64,000 bases of DNA from Pseudomonadota bacterium (GCA_021782495.1 JAJXUV010000003.1:178671-242670); one strand, 5' to 3'. Counted from the first letter of the stretch, positions 1-10,948 are shown. The notes: generated from the letters alone by a model not told the origin. A program made the numbers and translations.

Positions 1-996
1 GGCAGCCATCATATAACCCAATTGTGACAAGGTTGAATAAGCCACCACACGTTTAATATCATTTTGGACGATCGCGATCAAGCCGGTAAACAAAGCGCCC
101 GTTGCGCCAATGATTAAAATAAAACTTTGCATAGAAGGGGTATATTGGTACAAAGGCGATAAACGCGCCACCATAAAAACACCGGCTGTCACCATCGTTG
201 CTGCGTGGATCAACGCCGAAATTGGCGTAGGACCTTCCATGGATTCGGGCAACCACACATGCAAAGGCATTTGCGCTGATTTAGCCATAGCACCCACAAA
301 TAAGAAAAATCCGATAAAGCTGATCACCGACCAACTTGTTCCGGGTATCAGCGTATTGGCTTCTGCCACACCGGGAATAGCCGCAAATACCGGGATATAA
401 TCCAAAGAACCAAAATAACCCAAAACGCCGGCAATGCCTACCACAAAACCAAAATCACCGACGCGATTCACTAAAAAAGCTTTAAAACTGCCTTGATTAG
501 CCGATTCTCGATTAAACCAAAAGCCAATCAAGAGATAAGAAGCCAAGCCCACCCCTTCCCAACCAAAAAACAATTGTAAGAAATTATTGGCAGTCACCAA
601 CATCAACATAAAAAAGGTAAATAAAGAAATATAAGAAAAAAAGCGCTGATATCCACCATCCTCTGCCATATAGCCAATGCTGTAAATGTGGACCAAGAAA
701 GAAACGAAAGTTACTGTCACCATCATGCAGGCTGTTAAATTATCGATGAGAAAACCCACATTTAAAGTTAATTTGCCGCTTTGCCCCCAGAGATACAAAA
801 CACCTTCGTAACTTTGATCTTGGCCTATGACAAGACAGGCCACATAGAGGGATAAGATCAAAGAAAATCCCATCAATGCGATGGTAAGCCGGTGTGCAAA
901 CTGCTTAGACACTTGTCTGCAGAATAAGCCTGCGCCCGCTGCACCCACCAAAGGCGCAATGACAACTAACAAGCTTAAAGTTTTTAAGAGTTCCAT
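1..996 (-). CDS. nuoL: NADH-quinone oxidoreductase subunit L (partial, C-terminus cut by window edge)
   Basis: Membrane arm subunit of respiratory complex I, the most distal antiporter-like proton pump module. The first 332 residues are present, starting at the ATG whose complement is 994-996 (MELLKTLSLL). Visible family marks are many hydrophobic helices, the stretch GWEGVGLASYLL in the proton-channel core, and LHVWLPESMEGPTPISALIH, the highly conserved helix with the Lys/His/Glu residues of the antiporter fold. Family members are about 600-650 residues, so about half lies outside the window. It follows nuoK with a 7-bp gap and is the last visible gene of the operon; nuoM and nuoN are expected beyond the edge. 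Confidence 0.96.
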   Translation of the reverse strand, partial: MELLKTLSLLVVIAPLVGAAGAGLFCRQVSKQFAHRLTIALMGFSLILSLYVACLVIGQDQSYEGVLYLWGQSGKLTLNVGFLIDNLTACMMVTVTFVSFLVHIYSIGYMAEDGGYQRFFSYISLFTFFMLMLVTANNFLQLFFGWEGVGLASYLLIGFWFNRESANQGSFKAFLVNRVGDFGFVVGIAGVLGYFGSLDYIPVFAAIPGVAEANTLIPGTSWSVISFIGFFLFVGAMAKSAQMPLHVWLPESMEGPTPISALIHAATMVTAGVFMVARLSPLYQYTPSMQSFILIIGATGALFTGLIAIVQNDIKRVVAYSTLSQLGYMMAA

Positions 997-1003
997 AGAA
1001 ATC

Positions 1004-1309
1004 TTACCCTTTTAATGTATCTAAATCGGTGACGTTAATCGATTGACGATGACGAAACAAGATAATCAATATCGCCAATCCAATTGCCGTTTCTGCGGCT
1101 GCCACGGCCAAAATGAAAAAAACAAAAATCTGCCCTCGGGGATCTTGCAAGAAACTCGAAAAGGCAATGAAATTCATATTCACGGCTAAAAGCATCAATT
1201 CCACGCTCATCAATACAATAATGAGGTTCTTACGATTGATGATCATGCCTGCCAAACTGAGGCCAAACAAAATGGCGCCGACGATTAAATAATCTGTGAG
1301 TGTCACCAT
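1004..1309 (-). CDS. nuoK: NADH-quinone oxidoreductase subunit K
   Basis: Small membrane subunit of complex I, part of the connection between the antiporter-like subunits and the quinone module. The 101 residues match the usual length of about 100. Three membrane helices are visible, with the conserved glutamates in [10 protein letters not shown] (helix 2) and [13 protein letters not shown] (helix 3) that form the central proton-conducting axis in NuoK/MrpC proteins. The end of nuoJ directly abuts its start (stop codon of nuoJ at 1310), so the two are translationally coupled. Confidence 0.97.
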   Translation of the reverse strand: MVTLTDYLIVGAILFGLSLAGMIINRKNLIIVLMSVELMLLAVNMNFIAFSSFLQDPRGQIFVFFILAVAAAETAIGLAILIILFRHRQSINVTDLDTLKG

Positions 1310-1909
1310 TTATTTCTCTGCCTCCAATTGAAGTATTTGCAATCGATCGGCCTTAGTTGCGGCCAATTGCGCGTCTATTCGTTGCCGTTTATTGCGAGAT
1401 TTTTCCCGGTGTGTCAGTCCAATGGCCGCCACAATGGCAATCAATAGAATCACCGCAGCCAATTCGAAAGCATAAACATAATGGGTATACAACAATAACC
1501 CCAAGGCTTTGGTATTGCTGTAATCCGCCGATGGGTGCGGACTTATGGCCAAACCAAGCTCGCCCAAATGCCCAGGTTTCATTGCGTATACCAAAACACC
1601 AACCATCAAAGCCACCAATAAAACTGCAAAAGGCAAATAACGCACGAATTTTTCTTGCAAACTTTCTTGATCCAAATTGAGCATCATCACCACGAACATG
1701 AATAAGGTCATGACGGCGCCCACATACACAAAAATCAATAATAAAGCTAAAAATTCAGCGCTCAACAGCATCCACAAAACAGCACTAGCACAAAAAGCAA
1801 CGATGAGAAAAAAAGCCGCGCGCACCGATTGACGCGATACGATCACCATCGTCGCACTGCCTATCAACAAGGCAGCAAATACGTAAAAAATCAATTTTTC
1901 TATCATCAT
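1310..1909 (-). CDS. nuoJ: NADH-quinone oxidoreductase subunit J
   Basis: Membrane subunit of complex I. Five hydrophobic segments lie in the first about 170 residues, including FVYVGAVMTLFMFVVMMLN, the helix whose pi-bulge takes part in coupling quinone reduction to proton pumping. The last about 35 residues are charged and predicted cytoplasmic (THREKSRNKRQRIDAQ), a longer tail than in some homologues. Length 199 is normal. Its codons run directly into nuoK, and only 7 bp separate it from nuoI. Confidence 0.96.
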   Translation of the reverse strand: MMIEKLIFYVFAALLIGSATMVIVSRQSVRAAFFLIVAFCASAVLWMLLSAEFLALLLIFVYVGAVMTLFMFVVMMLNLDQESLQEKFVRYLPFAVLLVALMVGVLVYAMKPGHLGELGLAISPHPSADYSNTKALGLLLYTHYVYAFELAAVILLIAIVAAIGLTHREKSRNKRQRIDAQLAATKADRLQILQLEAEK

Positions 1910-1916
1910 TTATATC

Positions 1917-2405
1917 CTATCTATAGGGCGCGTCTTCCGCGCGCGCTTTGGCAATTTCAGCTTCGTAGCGATCGCCTATGGCCAACAACATTGGTTTGGT
2001 CATGATATTTTCGCCACGATGTTCAAAATGGTATTGGCTCCAATGGGTTTCAACGATCGAATCCACCGGACAAGATTCTTCACAAAAGCCGCAATAAATA
2101 CATTTGAATAAATCAATGTCGTAACGTGTAGTGCGTCTAGAACCATCTTCGCGCGGGGCCGATTCAATGGTAATGGCCAAAGCAGGACACACAGCTTCGC
2201 ACAATTTACACGCAATACAACGTTCTTCGCCATTCGGATAACGTCTTAAAGCATGTAAGCCTCTAAAGCGAGGCGAAATAGGCGTCGTTTCTTCAGGGTA
2301 TTGAATGGTTATTTTTTTTGATAAAACATAACGCCCCGTCAGCTTTAAGCCGACCAACAATTCCCACAACATGAAACTTTTAACAATCTCTTTTAAGGAA
2401 CGCAT
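1917..2405 (-). CDS. nuoI: NADH-quinone oxidoreductase subunit I (two 4Fe-4S ferredoxin)
   Basis: Peripheral arm subunit carrying iron-sulfur clusters N6a and N6b, which pass electrons towards N2 in NuoB. Two ferredoxin motifs are plain: [12 protein letters not shown] near residue 61 and [12 protein letters not shown] near residue 100, each CxxCxxCxxxCP. Length 162 is typical. A 108-bp gap separates it from nuoH, and most of a palindromic repeat unit lies in that gap, so its ribosome binding and mRNA processing may differ from the tightly packed rest of the operon. Confidence 0.97.
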   Translation of the reverse strand: MRSLKEIVKSFMLWELLVGLKLTGRYVLSKKITIQYPEETTPISPRFRGLHALRRYPNGEERCIACKLCEAVCPALAITIESAPREDGSRRTTRYDIDLFKCIYCGFCEESCPVDSIVETHWSQYHFEHRGENIMTKPMLLAIGDRYEAEIAKARAEDAPYR

Positions 2406-2484
2406 CTCTTATACCTCAACTGCAAAAACCTCAGGGAACCAACCATATCTGCTCTTTTGTCATCGGTTCGGTAACGCCGTATGC

Positions 2485-2510
2485 CCTCCCTCACGGTCGC
2501 GGCTCGATTA
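2485..2510. repeat. Family A palindromic repeat, half unit, in the nuoI-nuoH gap
   Basis: The segment contains CCCTCACGGTCGCGGCTCG, the core of a GC-rich repeat found at eight places in the window, here as a single arm with no facing partner. It occupies much of the only sizeable gap between nuoH and nuoI. No long U-tract follows, so it is not an obvious terminator. Its likely role is a REP-like structured element in mRNA. Confidence 0.7.
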
Positions 2511-2513
2511 CTT

Positions 2514-3539
2514 TTATATAAACCACGGCGCCACCCTCCACTCAATCAACAGTCCCGTCACCACTATCCACACGATGGTCACTGGGATCAATACTTTCCA
2601 GCCTAAATACATGATTTGATCGTATCGATAACGGGGTAAAGTCGCCCGTAACCATACGTATAAAAATAAAAAGAAAGCCATTTTGGCAAAAAACCAAATA
2701 ATGCCTGGAACGAAAGAAAAAAGTGAACCCAAAACCGGGATCCCTTCAAAAGGCGACAACCAGCCACCCAAAAACAACACGCTGGCCAAGGCGCTGATCA
2801 AAATCATATTAGCGTATTCCGCCAAAAAGAAAATGGCGAAACTCATGCCTGAATATTCGACATGAAAGCCCGCCACAATTTCGGCTTCGCCTTCAGCCAT
2901 GTCAAAAGGCGCGCGATTGGTTTCCGCTACGCCCGAAATCCAATACACGACAAACAAAGGCAATAAAGGCAACCAATACCAATGCCACAAACCACCTTGT
3001 TGACGCAGCACAATATCTTGCAAATTGGTGCTATCTGCTGCCATCAACACGCCAACTAAAGCAAAACCCATCGCAATTTCATAAGACACCACTTGCGCCG
3101 CCGATCGCATCGCGCCAAACAAAGCATATTTAGAATTGGAAGACCAACCCGCCATCAAAATCCCATAAACACCCAAAGACGTCAGCGCTAAGACATACAA
3201 TAAACCGGCATTGACATTGGCCAAGACCCAACCCTCATCAAAAGGGATTACGGCCCAAGCCGCTGCGGCCGTGGCAAAAGACACAATCGGCGCCAAGACA
3301 AACACCACGGGATTCGCTTTACTGGGAATGATAATTTCTTTAAAAAATAATTTGAGACCATCGGCAAGCGGCTGCAATAAACCGGCAAAACCGACGCGGT
3401 TGGGGCCGATACGCACATGTGCATAGGCCAGAATTTTACGTTCGGCCAAAGTCATGTAGGCCACTGCGCCTAGCAAAGGCAAGGCTATCAATAAAATTTT
3501 TAAGACGATCCAGACCAATGCAATGAGTAAATCGATCAT
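2514..3539 (-). CDS. nuoH: NADH-quinone oxidoreductase subunit H
   Basis: Membrane subunit that forms the quinone-binding chamber of complex I together with NuoB and NuoD. It has 341 residues and eight hydrophobic helices. Conserved marks include [19 protein letters not shown] near residue 32 and the acidic loop [20 protein letters not shown] near residue 212, both family signatures near the E-channel. The start ATG overlaps the nuoG stop by 4 bp (ATGA), indicating translational coupling. The C-terminus ends in WRVAPWFI before the repeat-bearing gap. Confidence 0.97.
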   Translation of the reverse strand: MIDLLIALVWIVLKILLIALPLLGAVAYMTLAERKILAYAHVRIGPNRVGFAGLLQPLADGLKLFFKEIIIPSKANPVVFVLAPIVSFATAAAAWAVIPFDEGWVLANVNAGLLYVLALTSLGVYGILMAGWSSNSKYALFGAMRSAAQVVSYEIAMGFALVGVLMAADSTNLQDIVLRQQGGLWHWYWLPLLPLFVVYWISGVAETNRAPFDMAEGEAEIVAGFHVEYSGMSFAIFFLAEYANMILISALASVLFLGGWLSPFEGIPVLGSLFSFVPGIIWFFAKMAFFLFLYVWLRATLPRYRYDQIMYLGWKVLIPVTIVWIVVTGLLIEWRVAPWFI

Positions 3540-5917
3540 TCATTTTCCTCCAAAGCACGCATTCTTTCTAAAACGAGTGGCGCCAAAGCCCCCCAACACG
3601 CCGTTTCAGAAAATCCCATGGGCCAATACACCGTATCAAGGCTTAAGCTCGGATCGGTTTTCACTATTAAAGTAGCCACATGACCTTCTTGTTGCCAAGA
3701 CACCGCTTCATTGGCTTTGAAACCATAATGCGCGGCGGTTTCAGGATGCAAAGCAATCACGGGATCGGCGCTTAGTGCACAACGCTGCAAAGGATCTGCT
3801 CGACGTACTAAAGGATCGCTTCGATACAAGGGCCAATATGGCAACAGTTGCAAGCCCGCTTGTCGTTGTGGCAATCGATATCTTTCTGTCAAGGACGATA
3901 AAGGTGCTTTTGAAGCTTCTGTGGGAATATCAGGCGTGATCTCTGTCCAAGTATCGTAATCGAAGCCTGGCATTTGCGCCAATTGTCCTAAGACTCGGAA
4001 TATTTTCCAAGCAGGTCTGGCTTCGCCCTGCGGATGCACCGCCGCATTGAAAGCTTGACGCTTTCCTTCTAAGTTCACCAAAGTTCCAGCATATTCACTA
4101 AACGGCGCGATGGGCAATAAAACATCGGCGTATTCCAACATTTTTTCAGTGACAAAAGCCGTCATCACGACCACACAAGAGGCGTCGTGTAAGGCTTTTA
4201 AAGCCAAAGCCGGATGCGTGCAATCCAATTCAGGTTCTACATTCACTAAGAGATAAGCCGGTAATTTCGCGTGCCACAAATCGACTATGGACATCGCCTG
4301 TTCTGGCATAGCACCTGCCAATACAGCACCATGCTGATTGGCTCCCGCGAGCAAGAAGATCAATTTAGCATCGTACCGTTCAGCCAACCACAACAGCGCT
4401 TGTTGTATCAAACTTGCTTGGGGATCGTTGATGGCTAAAGCCCCCATGATAATCAATTTCTGTCGCCCCGCGACAAAGACTTTTCGAATGCTTTCTATTT
4501 GTGCTTGAATCAAAGCCCGTTCATCCGGATGACCACAATAATCGACGTCTTGTTTTATTAATTGATCCAATACAGGCCATTCTTTCAATTCTTCTGCCTT
4601 TAACTCGCTTTGTATCCAGACTGCCAAAGCAAAGAGAAAAGTTTGCATGGAAACAATGCATTGGGCTTTTTGTTCAAAGTTAAAGTGAAAATCCAGGGGA
4701 TTTAAACTGAGAATATTAGCTCCTTGAAGACTTGCTTTACGTACACGCAATCCCAGCAAAGGGACTTCGCGCTGAATGTCACAGCCAACTAAGAAAATCG
4801 CATCCATGTCTTCCACTTCTGCGATGCTCGCTTGCCTTTCTCGAGCCAATAAAGGTGTCGGAATGAATTGTGGATCGACTTGTTGCAAGCGATGTTCTAT
4901 ATAATGACTCTCCAAACCGCGTAAATATTTCTGCGCCAAATACAATTCTTCACTGCTTAAATTCGGTGAAACAACGGCGGCAATGCGATCCTCACCACAA
5001 TGTTGATGTATATTTTCTAACTGTTTATGCACGGTAGACAAAGCCAAAGACCAATCGCATTCTTGCCATTCACCATGCGCTTTTACCATGGGTTTTAGTA
5101 ATCTGTCTTCTGCATTTAATCCCGTATAACTAAATCTATCCCGATCACTCGCCCACGTTTCATTAATGCTTTCACATTCCTTCGGCACAACGCGCATCAC
5201 ATCTCCATTTCGAGTGTGAATGTAAATATTCGCGCCCAATGGATCGTGCGGCGCAATACTCGTGTGCTGATTTAATTCCCAAGCACGTGCTTTAAAACGA
5301 AAAGGTTTGGATGTCAAGGCACCCACCGGACACAAATCGATGATGTTGCCGGACACTTCAGAAATCAAATGTTCTTCGACGTAAGTGCCTACTTCACTGG
5401 CCTCCCCCCGGCCCGTCACACCCATTTCAACGATGCCGGCGATTTCTTCGCCAAAACGCACACAACGCGTGCACAAAATACAGCGCGTCATGTCAGTGGC
5501 AATGAGAGATCCTAAATTTTTATCTTTTATGACACGTTTGCCTTCAGTGAAACGCGATACATCTTTGCCATAACCCATGGCAACGTCTTGCAATTCGCAC
5601 TCGCCGCCTTGATCGCAAATGGGGCAATCCAAAGGATGGTTAATCAGCAAAAATTCCATCACGGCTTTTTGTGCAGCAAGCGCTTCCGCCGTACGGGTCT
5701 TCACCACCATGCCATCGGTGATCGGCGTCGCACAAGCCGGCAAAGGCTTTCTAGATTTTTCAACGGCAACCAAACACATACGGCAATTTGCCGCAACCGA
5801 TAATTTTTTGTGATAGCAAAATCGTGGAATTTTAATCCCCACTTTATCGGCAGCTTCGATGATCATGCTGCCTGGTTCGGCTTCCACCTTTTGCCCATCT
5901 ATTTCAATTTCAATCAT
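3536..5917 (-). CDS. nuoG: NADH-quinone oxidoreductase subunit G
   Basis: Large iron-sulfur subunit of the complex I electron input arm. The N-terminal ferredoxin domain has [15 protein letters not shown] and a fourth Cys in LPACATP (2Fe-2S cluster N1b). It is followed by the His-Cys binding segment with [11 protein letters not shown] (N5) and the [10 protein letters not shown] box (N4). From about residue 220 comes the molybdopterin-oxidoreductase-like body, which has lost cofactor function in this family. Length 793 is normal. The start is separated from nuoF by a 175-bp gap filled by a mobile-element-like inverted repeat. Confidence 0.96.
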   Translation of the reverse strand: MIEIEIDGQKVEAEPGSMIIEAADKVGIKIPRFCYHKKLSVAANCRMCLVAVEKSRKPLPACATPITDGMVVKTRTAEALAAQKAVMEFLLINHPLDCPICDQGGECELQDVAMGYGKDVSRFTEGKRVIKDKNLGSLIATDMTRCILCTRCVRFGEEIAGIVEMGVTGRGEASEVGTYVEEHLISEVSGNIIDLCPVGALTSKPFRFKARAWELNQHTSIAPHDPLGANIYIHTRNGDVMRVVPKECESINETWASDRDRFSYTGLNAEDRLLKPMVKAHGEWQECDWSLALSTVHKQLENIHQHCGEDRIAAVVSPNLSSEELYLAQKYLRGLESHYIEHRLQQVDPQFIPTPLLARERQASIAEVEDMDAIFLVGCDIQREVPLLGLRVRKASLQGANILSLNPLDFHFNFEQKAQCIVSMQTFLFALAVWIQSELKAEELKEWPVLDQLIKQDVDYCGHPDERALIQAQIESIRKVFVAGRQKLIIMGALAINDPQASLIQQALLWLAERYDAKLIFLLAGANQHGAVLAGAMPEQAMSIVDLWHAKLPAYLLVNVEPELDCTHPALALKALHDASCVVVMTAFVTEKMLEYADVLLPIAPFSEYAGTLVNLEGKRQAFNAAVHPQGEARPAWKIFRVLGQLAQMPGFDYDTWTEITPDIPTEASKAPLSSLTERYRLPQRQAGLQLLPYWPLYRSDPLVRRADPLQRCALSADPVIALHPETAAHYGFKANEAVSWQQEGHVATLIVKTDPSLSLDTVYWPMGFSETACWGALAPLVLERMRALEENE

Positions 5918-5937
5918 GGTTACTATCCTACCTCTTT

Positions 5938-6071
5938 TCTAGAAAAGCCCAGATTTGGCGCATCTTGCACGCAATTTCTCGGCGAAAAATGCTCATTTAT
6001 GCCCATATAAACTCCGCTTTTTCCCCTCAAAATTGCGCGCAACCTGCATCCAAATCTGGACTTTTTCGTAT
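5938..6071. mobile_element. MITE-like element with 18-bp terminal inverted repeats between nuoF and nuoG
   Basis: The left arm at 5941-5958 (AGAAAAGCCCAGATTTGG) faces the right arm at 6050-6068 (CCAAATCTGGACTTTTTCG); they pair with two mismatches or so. The roughly 110-130 bp between codes for nothing. Read on the minus strand, about 66 bp of it recurs at 47971-48036, with the same TACGAAAAAG end and the same GAGGGGAAAAA stretch, so it is a dispersed element rather than a local hairpin. It splits the nuo operon. Confidence 0.75.
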
Positions 6072-6092
6072 GCTTAGATAAGTAGTTATTAA

Positions 6093-7364
6093 TCATATAT
6101 TACAAGTTCCATGCTCGATATGGTATTCAAATTCCGATCTAAAATGTTGTATGAAGCTACGCACCGGCATGGCCGCTGCATCACCCAAAGCACAAATGGT
6201 ACGCCCCATAATATTTTCAGCCACATTGTCTAAAAGCGCCAAATGTTCTTGGCGTCCTTGTCCGTGCAAAATCTTATGTAAAACCCTGGACATCCAACCC
6301 GTCCCTTCTCGACAAGGCGTGCATTGACCACAAGATTCTTCAAAATAAAAATGCGCGATGCGAGCTAAGACTTTCACCATGCACGTTGTTTCATCCATGA
6401 CGATTACGGCACCCGATCCCAACATCGATCCGGCTTGCGAGAGACTGTCAAAATCCATATTGAGTTGCAACATGGTTTCAGCGGTTAATATAGGCGCAGA
6501 AGATCCCCCTGGGATCACTGCTTTTAATTGGTGCCCCTTTCGAACCCCCCCCGCCATTGCCAACAATTCTTTGAAGGGCAATCCCAAAGGCACTTCATAG
6601 TTGCCTGGGTTATTCACATGCCCGGATACACAAAATATTTTGGTTCCCCCATTTTTGGGGACACCCATTTCCAAAAACCACTCTGCGCCTTTTTCTAAAA
6701 TAACCGGCACCGAAGCAAAAGTTTCCGTATTGTTGATGGTGGTAGGACAACCATATAAACCATAATTGGCCGGGAAAGGCGGCTTGAAACGCGGATAGCC
6801 GCGCTTGCCTTCCAAGGATTCCAACAAAGCCGTTTCTTCACCGCAAATATAGGCACCTGCGCCGATGTGGTGATATAAATCAAAATCCACACCTGAATTT
6901 AAAATATTCTTGCCTAATAAACCTGCTGTATAAGCTTCTTTTAAAGCTTGATGAAACCGCGCAATGGGTTCATCAAATTCGCCACGAATATAATTATATC
7001 CGACCGTCGCGCCCATCACATAACCGGCAATGGCCATGCCTTCTATTAATTGATGTGGATTAAAGCGCAAAATATCGCGATCCTTGCAAGTCCCCGGCTC
7101 GCCTTCATCCGAATTACACACGACGTATTTCTGCCCTGGAGAATTACGCGAAATAAAACTCCATTTCAATCCGGTTGGAAATCCTGCACCCCCGCGACCG
7201 CGCAAAAAAGAGGCTTTAATTTGTTCGATAATGATCGTGGGGTCCACTTTATTTTGTAAAATATCGCGCCAAATTTTATAACCGCCCAGACTTTCATAAG
7301 TCTTCAAATTCCAAGAATCGGGCAAATGATTGGCTCTAAAGCAGACTTGATCGGTGGCTGTCAT
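6093..7364 (-). CDS. nuoF: NADH-quinone oxidoreductase subunit F (NADH- and FMN-binding)
   Basis: Entry point for electrons in complex I: binds NADH, FMN and 4Fe-4S cluster N3. Visible motifs are [13 protein letters not shown] near residue 55 (FMN/NADH site), a second glycine-rich segment around [19 protein letters not shown] near residue 168, and the cluster ligands [12 protein letters not shown] near residue 345 with a later Cys in TICALGD. Length 423 matches the family. The start codon overlaps the nuoE stop by 4 bp (ATGA). Confidence 0.97.
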   Translation of the reverse strand: MTATDQVCFRANHLPDSWNLKTYESLGGYKIWRDILQNKVDPTIIIEQIKASFLRGRGGAGFPTGLKWSFISRNSPGQKYVVCNSDEGEPGTCKDRDILRFNPHQLIEGMAIAGYVMGATVGYNYIRGEFDEPIARFHQALKEAYTAGLLGKNILNSGVDFDLYHHIGAGAYICGEETALLESLEGKRGYPRFKPPFPANYGLYGCPTTINNTETFASVPVILEKGAEWFLEMGVPKNGGTKIFCVSGHVNNPGNYEVPLGLPFKELLAMAGGVRKGHQLKAVIPGGSSAPILTAETMLQLNMDFDSLSQAGSMLGSGAVIVMDETTCMVKVLARIAHFYFEESCGQCTPCREGTGWMSRVLHKILHGQGRQEHLALLDNVAENIMGRTICALGDAAAMPVRSFIQHFRSEFEYHIEHGTCNI

Positions 7365-7864
7365 CCCTTTTTCTCCAATTCTGCTAATAAGGCATCTATT
7401 TTTTCAGGGGTTAAATGCGTATGAAATGCTTCATCCACGCGCAAGACTGGCGCTTCCACACAAGCGCCTAAACATTCGACTTCTTTTAAAGTGAATTGTT
7501 GGTTCTCGGTGGTTTCGTTGAAATCGATACGCAAACGTTTTTTAAGGTGGGAGACGATTTCATCCGAGCCACTCAATAAACAAGAGACATTGGTGCACAC
7601 ACACAGCGTGTGTTTGCCCACCGGTGCTAATTCAAACATGCTGTAAAAAGTGGCCACTTCAAAGACTTGAATTTGAGGTAAATCCAAATACACGGCCACG
7701 GCTTTCATCGCGGCTTCAGACAACCAACCGCCATTGGCTTTTTGAGCAATGTGCAAGGCAGGAATAAGCGCAGAACGTTTTTGATCGGCAGGGTATTGCG
7801 CAAGCCAAGTGTCGATGGCTGTTTTGTCTTGGGGACTTAGTTCGAAGATAGAATCATCTTTCAT
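7361..7864 (-). CDS. nuoE: NADH-quinone oxidoreductase subunit E
   Basis: Thioredoxin-fold subunit with the 2Fe-2S cluster N1a, partner of NuoF. The four cysteine ligands are seen in [10 protein letters not shown] and [11 protein letters not shown] chose the ATG at 7862-7864 ([10 protein letters not shown]), which has an AGAGG motif 10 nt upstream and gives 167 residues; a TTG at 7882 would add six residues. Upstream, a 162-nt region holding a palindromic repeat separates it from nuoD, a second repeat-filled gap of this operon. Confidence 0.95.
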   Translation of the reverse strand: MKDDSIFELSPQDKTAIDTWLAQYPADQKRSALIPALHIAQKANGGWLSEAAMKAVAVYLDLPQIQVFEVATFYSMFELAPVGKHTLCVCTNVSCLLSGSDEIVSHLKKRLRIDFNETTENQQFTLKEVECLGACVEAPVLRVDEAFHTHLTPEKIDALLAELEKKG

Positions 7865-7903
7865 TAACTGTGTACCTCTCAAGTGCCGTCATCCTTTTAA
7901 GTC

Positions 7904-7980
7904 CTGTCATCTCTGCGAAAGCAGGGATCCAGTAAAAATCCCTATTTAAAACTGGATCCCTGCTTTCGCAGGGATGACAG
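7904..7980. repeat. Family B palindrome (two facing units) between nuoD and nuoE
   Basis: Two facing copies of the unit CTGCGAAAGCAGGGATCCAG, joined by about 20 bp, form a long hairpin that starts and ends with CTGTCAT/ATGACAG. The same unit appears at seven other loci in the window, mostly in intergenic DNA. It has no coding potential; the short reading frame through it is made of repeat translation (PCESRDP). Confidence 0.85.
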
Positions 7981-8044
7981 AATTGTTGCCTTTCGCCAGA
8001 ATGACAATTCATTTCGCCGGAATAACAAAATAAAGATTTTTTCA

Positions 8045-9298
8045 TCATCGGTCAATTTCCCCAAACACAATATCCTGACTCGACAATATCGATACCACAT
8101 CCGCTATCATGTGTCCTCGACTCATTTCATCTAATGCCGCCAAATGGCTAAACCCGGCCGGCCGAATCTTCAAACGATAGGGTTTATTGGCTCCATCGGA
8201 AACCAAATACACACCAAATTCGCCTTTGGGATGTTCCACTGCCGCATAGGCTTCTCCGGCCGGAATAGTATACCCTTCGGTAAATAATTTAAAGTGGTGA
8301 ATCAAGGCTTCCATACTTTCTTTCATCACAGCACGCGGCGGGGGGACCACTTTGGCATCTTCCAAGATCACAGGCCCAGGATTTTTACGCAACCAATCGA
8401 TGCATTGCAAAATGATGTGATTGGATTGACGCATTTCTTCGACACGCACCAAATAACGATCGTAACAATCGCCATTTTTACCCACGGGAATCGCAAAATC
8501 CAAATCGGCATAGACTTCATAAGGTTGTTTTTTACGTAAATCCCAAGCCACGCCAGAGCCGCGCAACATCGGCCCGGTAAAGCCCAATTGCAAAGCCCGC
8601 TCCGCGGTGACCACACCAATATCGACAGTACGCTGCTTCCAAATACGGTTATCCGTTAACAAGGTTTCGTATTCGTCCACGCGTTGGGGAAAAGCCTCGC
8701 AAAAAGCTTGGATAAAATCCAAAAGACTGCCCTGCCGTTTTTCATTCATTTCACGCGTTTCTTTTTCACTGCGCCAAGCAGAAGGTGTATATTGCGGCAT
8801 TTTATTCGGCAGATCGCGATACACACCACCGGGTCGATAATAGGTCGCGTGCATGCGCGCCCCCGAAACCGCTTCATAACAATCCAATAAATCTTCTCGT
8901 TCTCTAAAAGCGTATAAAAAGACGGCCATGGCGCCGATGTCTAAGGCATGTGCGCCCAGCCACAATAAATGATTCAACAAACGCGTGATTTCATCAAACA
9001 TGACGCGAATGTATTGGGCACGTACCGGCGGTGTAATTCCCAATAATTTTTCCAAAGCCAAAACATAGCCATGCTCATTACACATCATGGAAACATAATC
9101 CAAACGATCCATGTACCCAATACTTTGATTGTAGGGTTTGCTTTCAGCCAATTTTTCCGTAGCGCGATGCAATAAACCAATGTGTGGATCGGCACGTCGA
9201 ATCACTTCGCCTTCAGTTTCCAACACCAACCGCAATACCCCGTGCGCCGCCGGATGTTGGGGGCCAAAATTTAGCGTGTAATTATGCAACTCAGTCAT
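8045..9298 (-). CDS. nuoD: NADH-quinone oxidoreductase subunit D
   Basis: Peripheral 49-kDa-type subunit that lines the quinone cavity of complex I; homologous to the large subunit of NiFe hydrogenases but without the metal ligands. It has the signature [18 protein letters not shown] at the N-terminus and [16 protein letters not shown] near residue 250. I place the start at the ATG 9296-9298 (MTELHNYT), preceded by AAGGAG at good spacing; this gives 417 residues and an 8-bp overlap with the nuoC end. Confidence 0.97.
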   Translation of the reverse strand: MTELHNYTLNFGPQHPAAHGVLRLVLETEGEVIRRADPHIGLLHRATEKLAESKPYNQSIGYMDRLDYVSMMCNEHGYVLALEKLLGITPPVRAQYIRVMFDEITRLLNHLLWLGAHALDIGAMAVFLYAFREREDLLDCYEAVSGARMHATYYRPGGVYRDLPNKMPQYTPSAWRSEKETREMNEKRQGSLLDFIQAFCEAFPQRVDEYETLLTDNRIWKQRTVDIGVVTAERALQLGFTGPMLRGSGVAWDLRKKQPYEVYADLDFAIPVGKNGDCYDRYLVRVEEMRQSNHIILQCIDWLRKNPGPVILEDAKVVPPPRAVMKESMEALIHHFKLFTEGYTIPAGEAYAAVEHPKGEFGVYLVSDGANKPYRLKIRPAGFSHLAALDEMSRGHMIADVVSILSSQDIVFGEIDR

Positions 9299-10022
9299 GC
9301 GGATATTCTCCTTCGGCATAACGACTGTCTTCTCGGATCACCTTAGGCACCAACACCCGTTCTGGTATAGAAACGGGCTGATAAATCACGCGCCCTATGG
9401 TTTTGTCATAGCGCATTTCTACCTGTCCAGACAAAGGAAAATCTTTTCTGAAAGGATGTCCTACGAAACCATAATCCGTTAAAATACGCCTTAAATCAGG
9501 ATGTCCTTCAAATAAAAATCCAAATAAATCGAAAGCCTCGCGTTCAAACCAATCGGCAGAAGGCCATAACTCGATAAGTGAAGGGATGCGCAGATCGCGC
9601 TCCTCTAAAAATACTTTTAACCTTAAACGCTGATTGTGTTTCAAAGACAATAAATGGTACACCACGGCAAAACGAGGGCCAGAAAAAGGTATTTCTCGGA
9701 TACCTTCTCTATCGACTGCACGCTCAAAACCCGTACCCGTTGCCTTATCGGTGACCCATTCATCTACACCATAGCTCAAATAGTCTACGCCGCACACATC
9801 GATGAGTTGTTCAAAAGAAAATTGCGCTTCATCGCGTAATTGCTTCGCGACATCCAATAGCGCATGTTTACTCAAAATTAAAGTGCATTCTTCATGAGCA
9901 CATTGCAAAGCCAACTGTTCGCGCGGCGCATCCGCACTCAAAGTCACCAGAGGCTCTTCTGAGATCTTGAACACAAAACCCTGAGTATTCAAGTGTGACA
10001 GCAATTTATCTTGTAATCTCAT
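9291..10022 (-). CDS. nuoC: NADH-quinone oxidoreductase subunit C
   Basis: 30-kDa-type subunit of the complex I hydrophilic arm, with no cofactor. The signature segment [20 protein letters not shown] followed by [10 protein letters not shown] and [13 protein letters not shown] is clear, as is the end of the domain, [18 protein letters not shown]. Length 243 is in the normal range. Unlike in E. coli, nuoC and nuoD are separate genes. It overlaps nuoD and starts 3 bp after nuoB ends. Confidence 0.96.
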   Translation of the reverse strand: MRLQDKLLSHLNTQGFVFKISEEPLVTLSADAPREQLALQCAHEECTLILSKHALLDVAKQLRDEAQFSFEQLIDVCGVDYLSYGVDEWVTDKATGTGFERAVDREGIREIPFSGPRFAVVYHLLSLKHNQRLRLKVFLEERDLRIPSLIELWPSADWFEREAFDLFGFLFEGHPDLRRILTDYGFVGHPFRKDFPLSGQVEMRYDKTIGRVIYQPVSIPERVLVPKVIREDSRYAEGEYPHD

Positions 10023-10025
10023 GGC

Positions 10026-10544
10026 TTAATCCCTACCATAAAAAATGCGTTTCTCTTTTTTGATTTTATTTTGCAATTGGATCACACCATACACCAAAGC
10101 TTCGGCCGTGGGCGGACATCCCGGAACATAAATATCCACTGGTATAATGCGATCGCAACCGCGCACCACGGAATAAGAATAATGGTAATAACCCCCACCA
10201 TTTGCACAAGAACCCATGGAAATCACCCAACGCGGTTCTGCCATTTGATCGTAGACACGACGCAATGCCGGCGCCATTTTATTACATAAAGTCCCGGCCA
10301 CAATCATCACATCCGATTGACGAGGGCTAGGTCTAAACATCATGCCAAAGCGATCCAAATCGTAACGCGCCGCTGCAGAATGCATCATTTCGACTGCACA
10401 ACAAGCCAAACCAAAAGTCACCGGCCACAAGGAACCACTGCGCGCCCAAGCCACTAATTTTTCCAAGGAAGTCGTCACAAAACCATGTTCTTGCATGGCT
10501 TCCGGCTGAAAAATTTCTTGTGCTGCACTCATGTCTATTCCCAT
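10026..10544 (-). CDS. nuoB: NADH-quinone oxidoreductase subunit B
   Basis: PSST-type subunit that binds cluster N2, the last iron-sulfur centre before quinone. The vicinal cysteines are in [11 protein letters not shown], the other ligands in MGSCANGGG and [11 protein letters not shown] prefer the ATG at 10542-10544 ([10 protein letters not shown]), with AGGGGG 7 nt upstream, giving 172 residues and a short overlap with nuoA; an earlier start would add seven residues inside nuoA. Confidence 0.96.
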   Translation of the reverse strand: MGIDMSAAQEIFQPEAMQEHGFVTTSLEKLVAWARSGSLWPVTFGLACCAVEMMHSAAARYDLDRFGMMFRPSPRQSDVMIVAGTLCNKMAPALRRVYDQMAEPRWVISMGSCANGGGYYHYSYSVVRGCDRIIPVDIYVPGCPPTAEALVYGVIQLQNKIKKEKRIFYGRD

Positions 10545-10891
10545 TCTAAAGCCCCCTTTTTCCACTCAAAGATAAAGCCAATGACCAATAATCCGAGGAA
10601 AATCATCATTCCGATAAAGCCAAACCAACCAATTTGACGCAAAACCACGGCCCAAGGAAATAAAAATCCGGTTTCCAAATCAAATAATATAAATAAGATA
10701 GCGACTAAATAATAGCGAATGTCGAAAGGCATACGAGCATCTTCAAAAGCGGGAAAGCCACATTCATAAGGCGCATTTTTGACTTTATCCGGTTTACGTG
10801 GACCCAAAATACTACCGGCCAGCATAGGCACTATGGCCAACACAGCGGCTAATCCTAAGAAAATCAGTATCGGAAGATAATTTGTTAACAT
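10535..10891 (-). CDS. nuoA: NADH-quinone oxidoreductase subunit A
   Basis: Small membrane subunit and first gene of the nuo operon. It has three hydrophobic helices and the family signature [24 protein letters not shown] split over residues about 40-62, with [14 protein letters not shown] in helix 2. The 118 residues are typical. It lies 57 bp after tRNA-Leu on the same strand with no visible terminator between, so read-through from tpiA-secG is possible; a separate nuo promoter was not recognised. Confidence 0.96.
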   Translation of the reverse strand: MLTNYLPILIFLGLAAVLAIVPMLAGSILGPRKPDKVKNAPYECGFPAFEDARMPFDIRYYLVAILFILFDLETGFLFPWAVVLRQIGWFGFIGMMIFLGLLVIGFIFEWKKGALEWE

Positions 10892-10907
10892 ACTCTTTCC
10901 TTATGCA

Positions 10908-10937
10908 TTGTCATTCCTGCGAAAGCAGGAATGACAA
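10908..10937. repeat. Family B palindrome, single hairpin, upstream of nuoA
   Basis: A 30-bp near-perfect palindrome around TCCTGCGAAAGCAGGA with flanking GTCAT/ATGAC. It is the compact form of the family B repeat, placed between the tRNA-Leu 3' end and the nuoA start. It could shape the processed tRNA trailer or the nuo leader. Confidence 0.8.
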
Positions 10938-10948
10938 AACCATATACA

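Noticed and set aside
2485..2510. Family A hairpins as intrinsic terminators
   Set aside because: None is followed by a run of T residues, and some copies lie inside operons such as nuo.
7854..8048. Short reading frame encoding [14 protein letters not shown] peptide, also seen near 10900, 37700 and 52400
   Set aside because: It is translation through family B palindromic repeats; there is no ribosome binding site or conservation as a protein.
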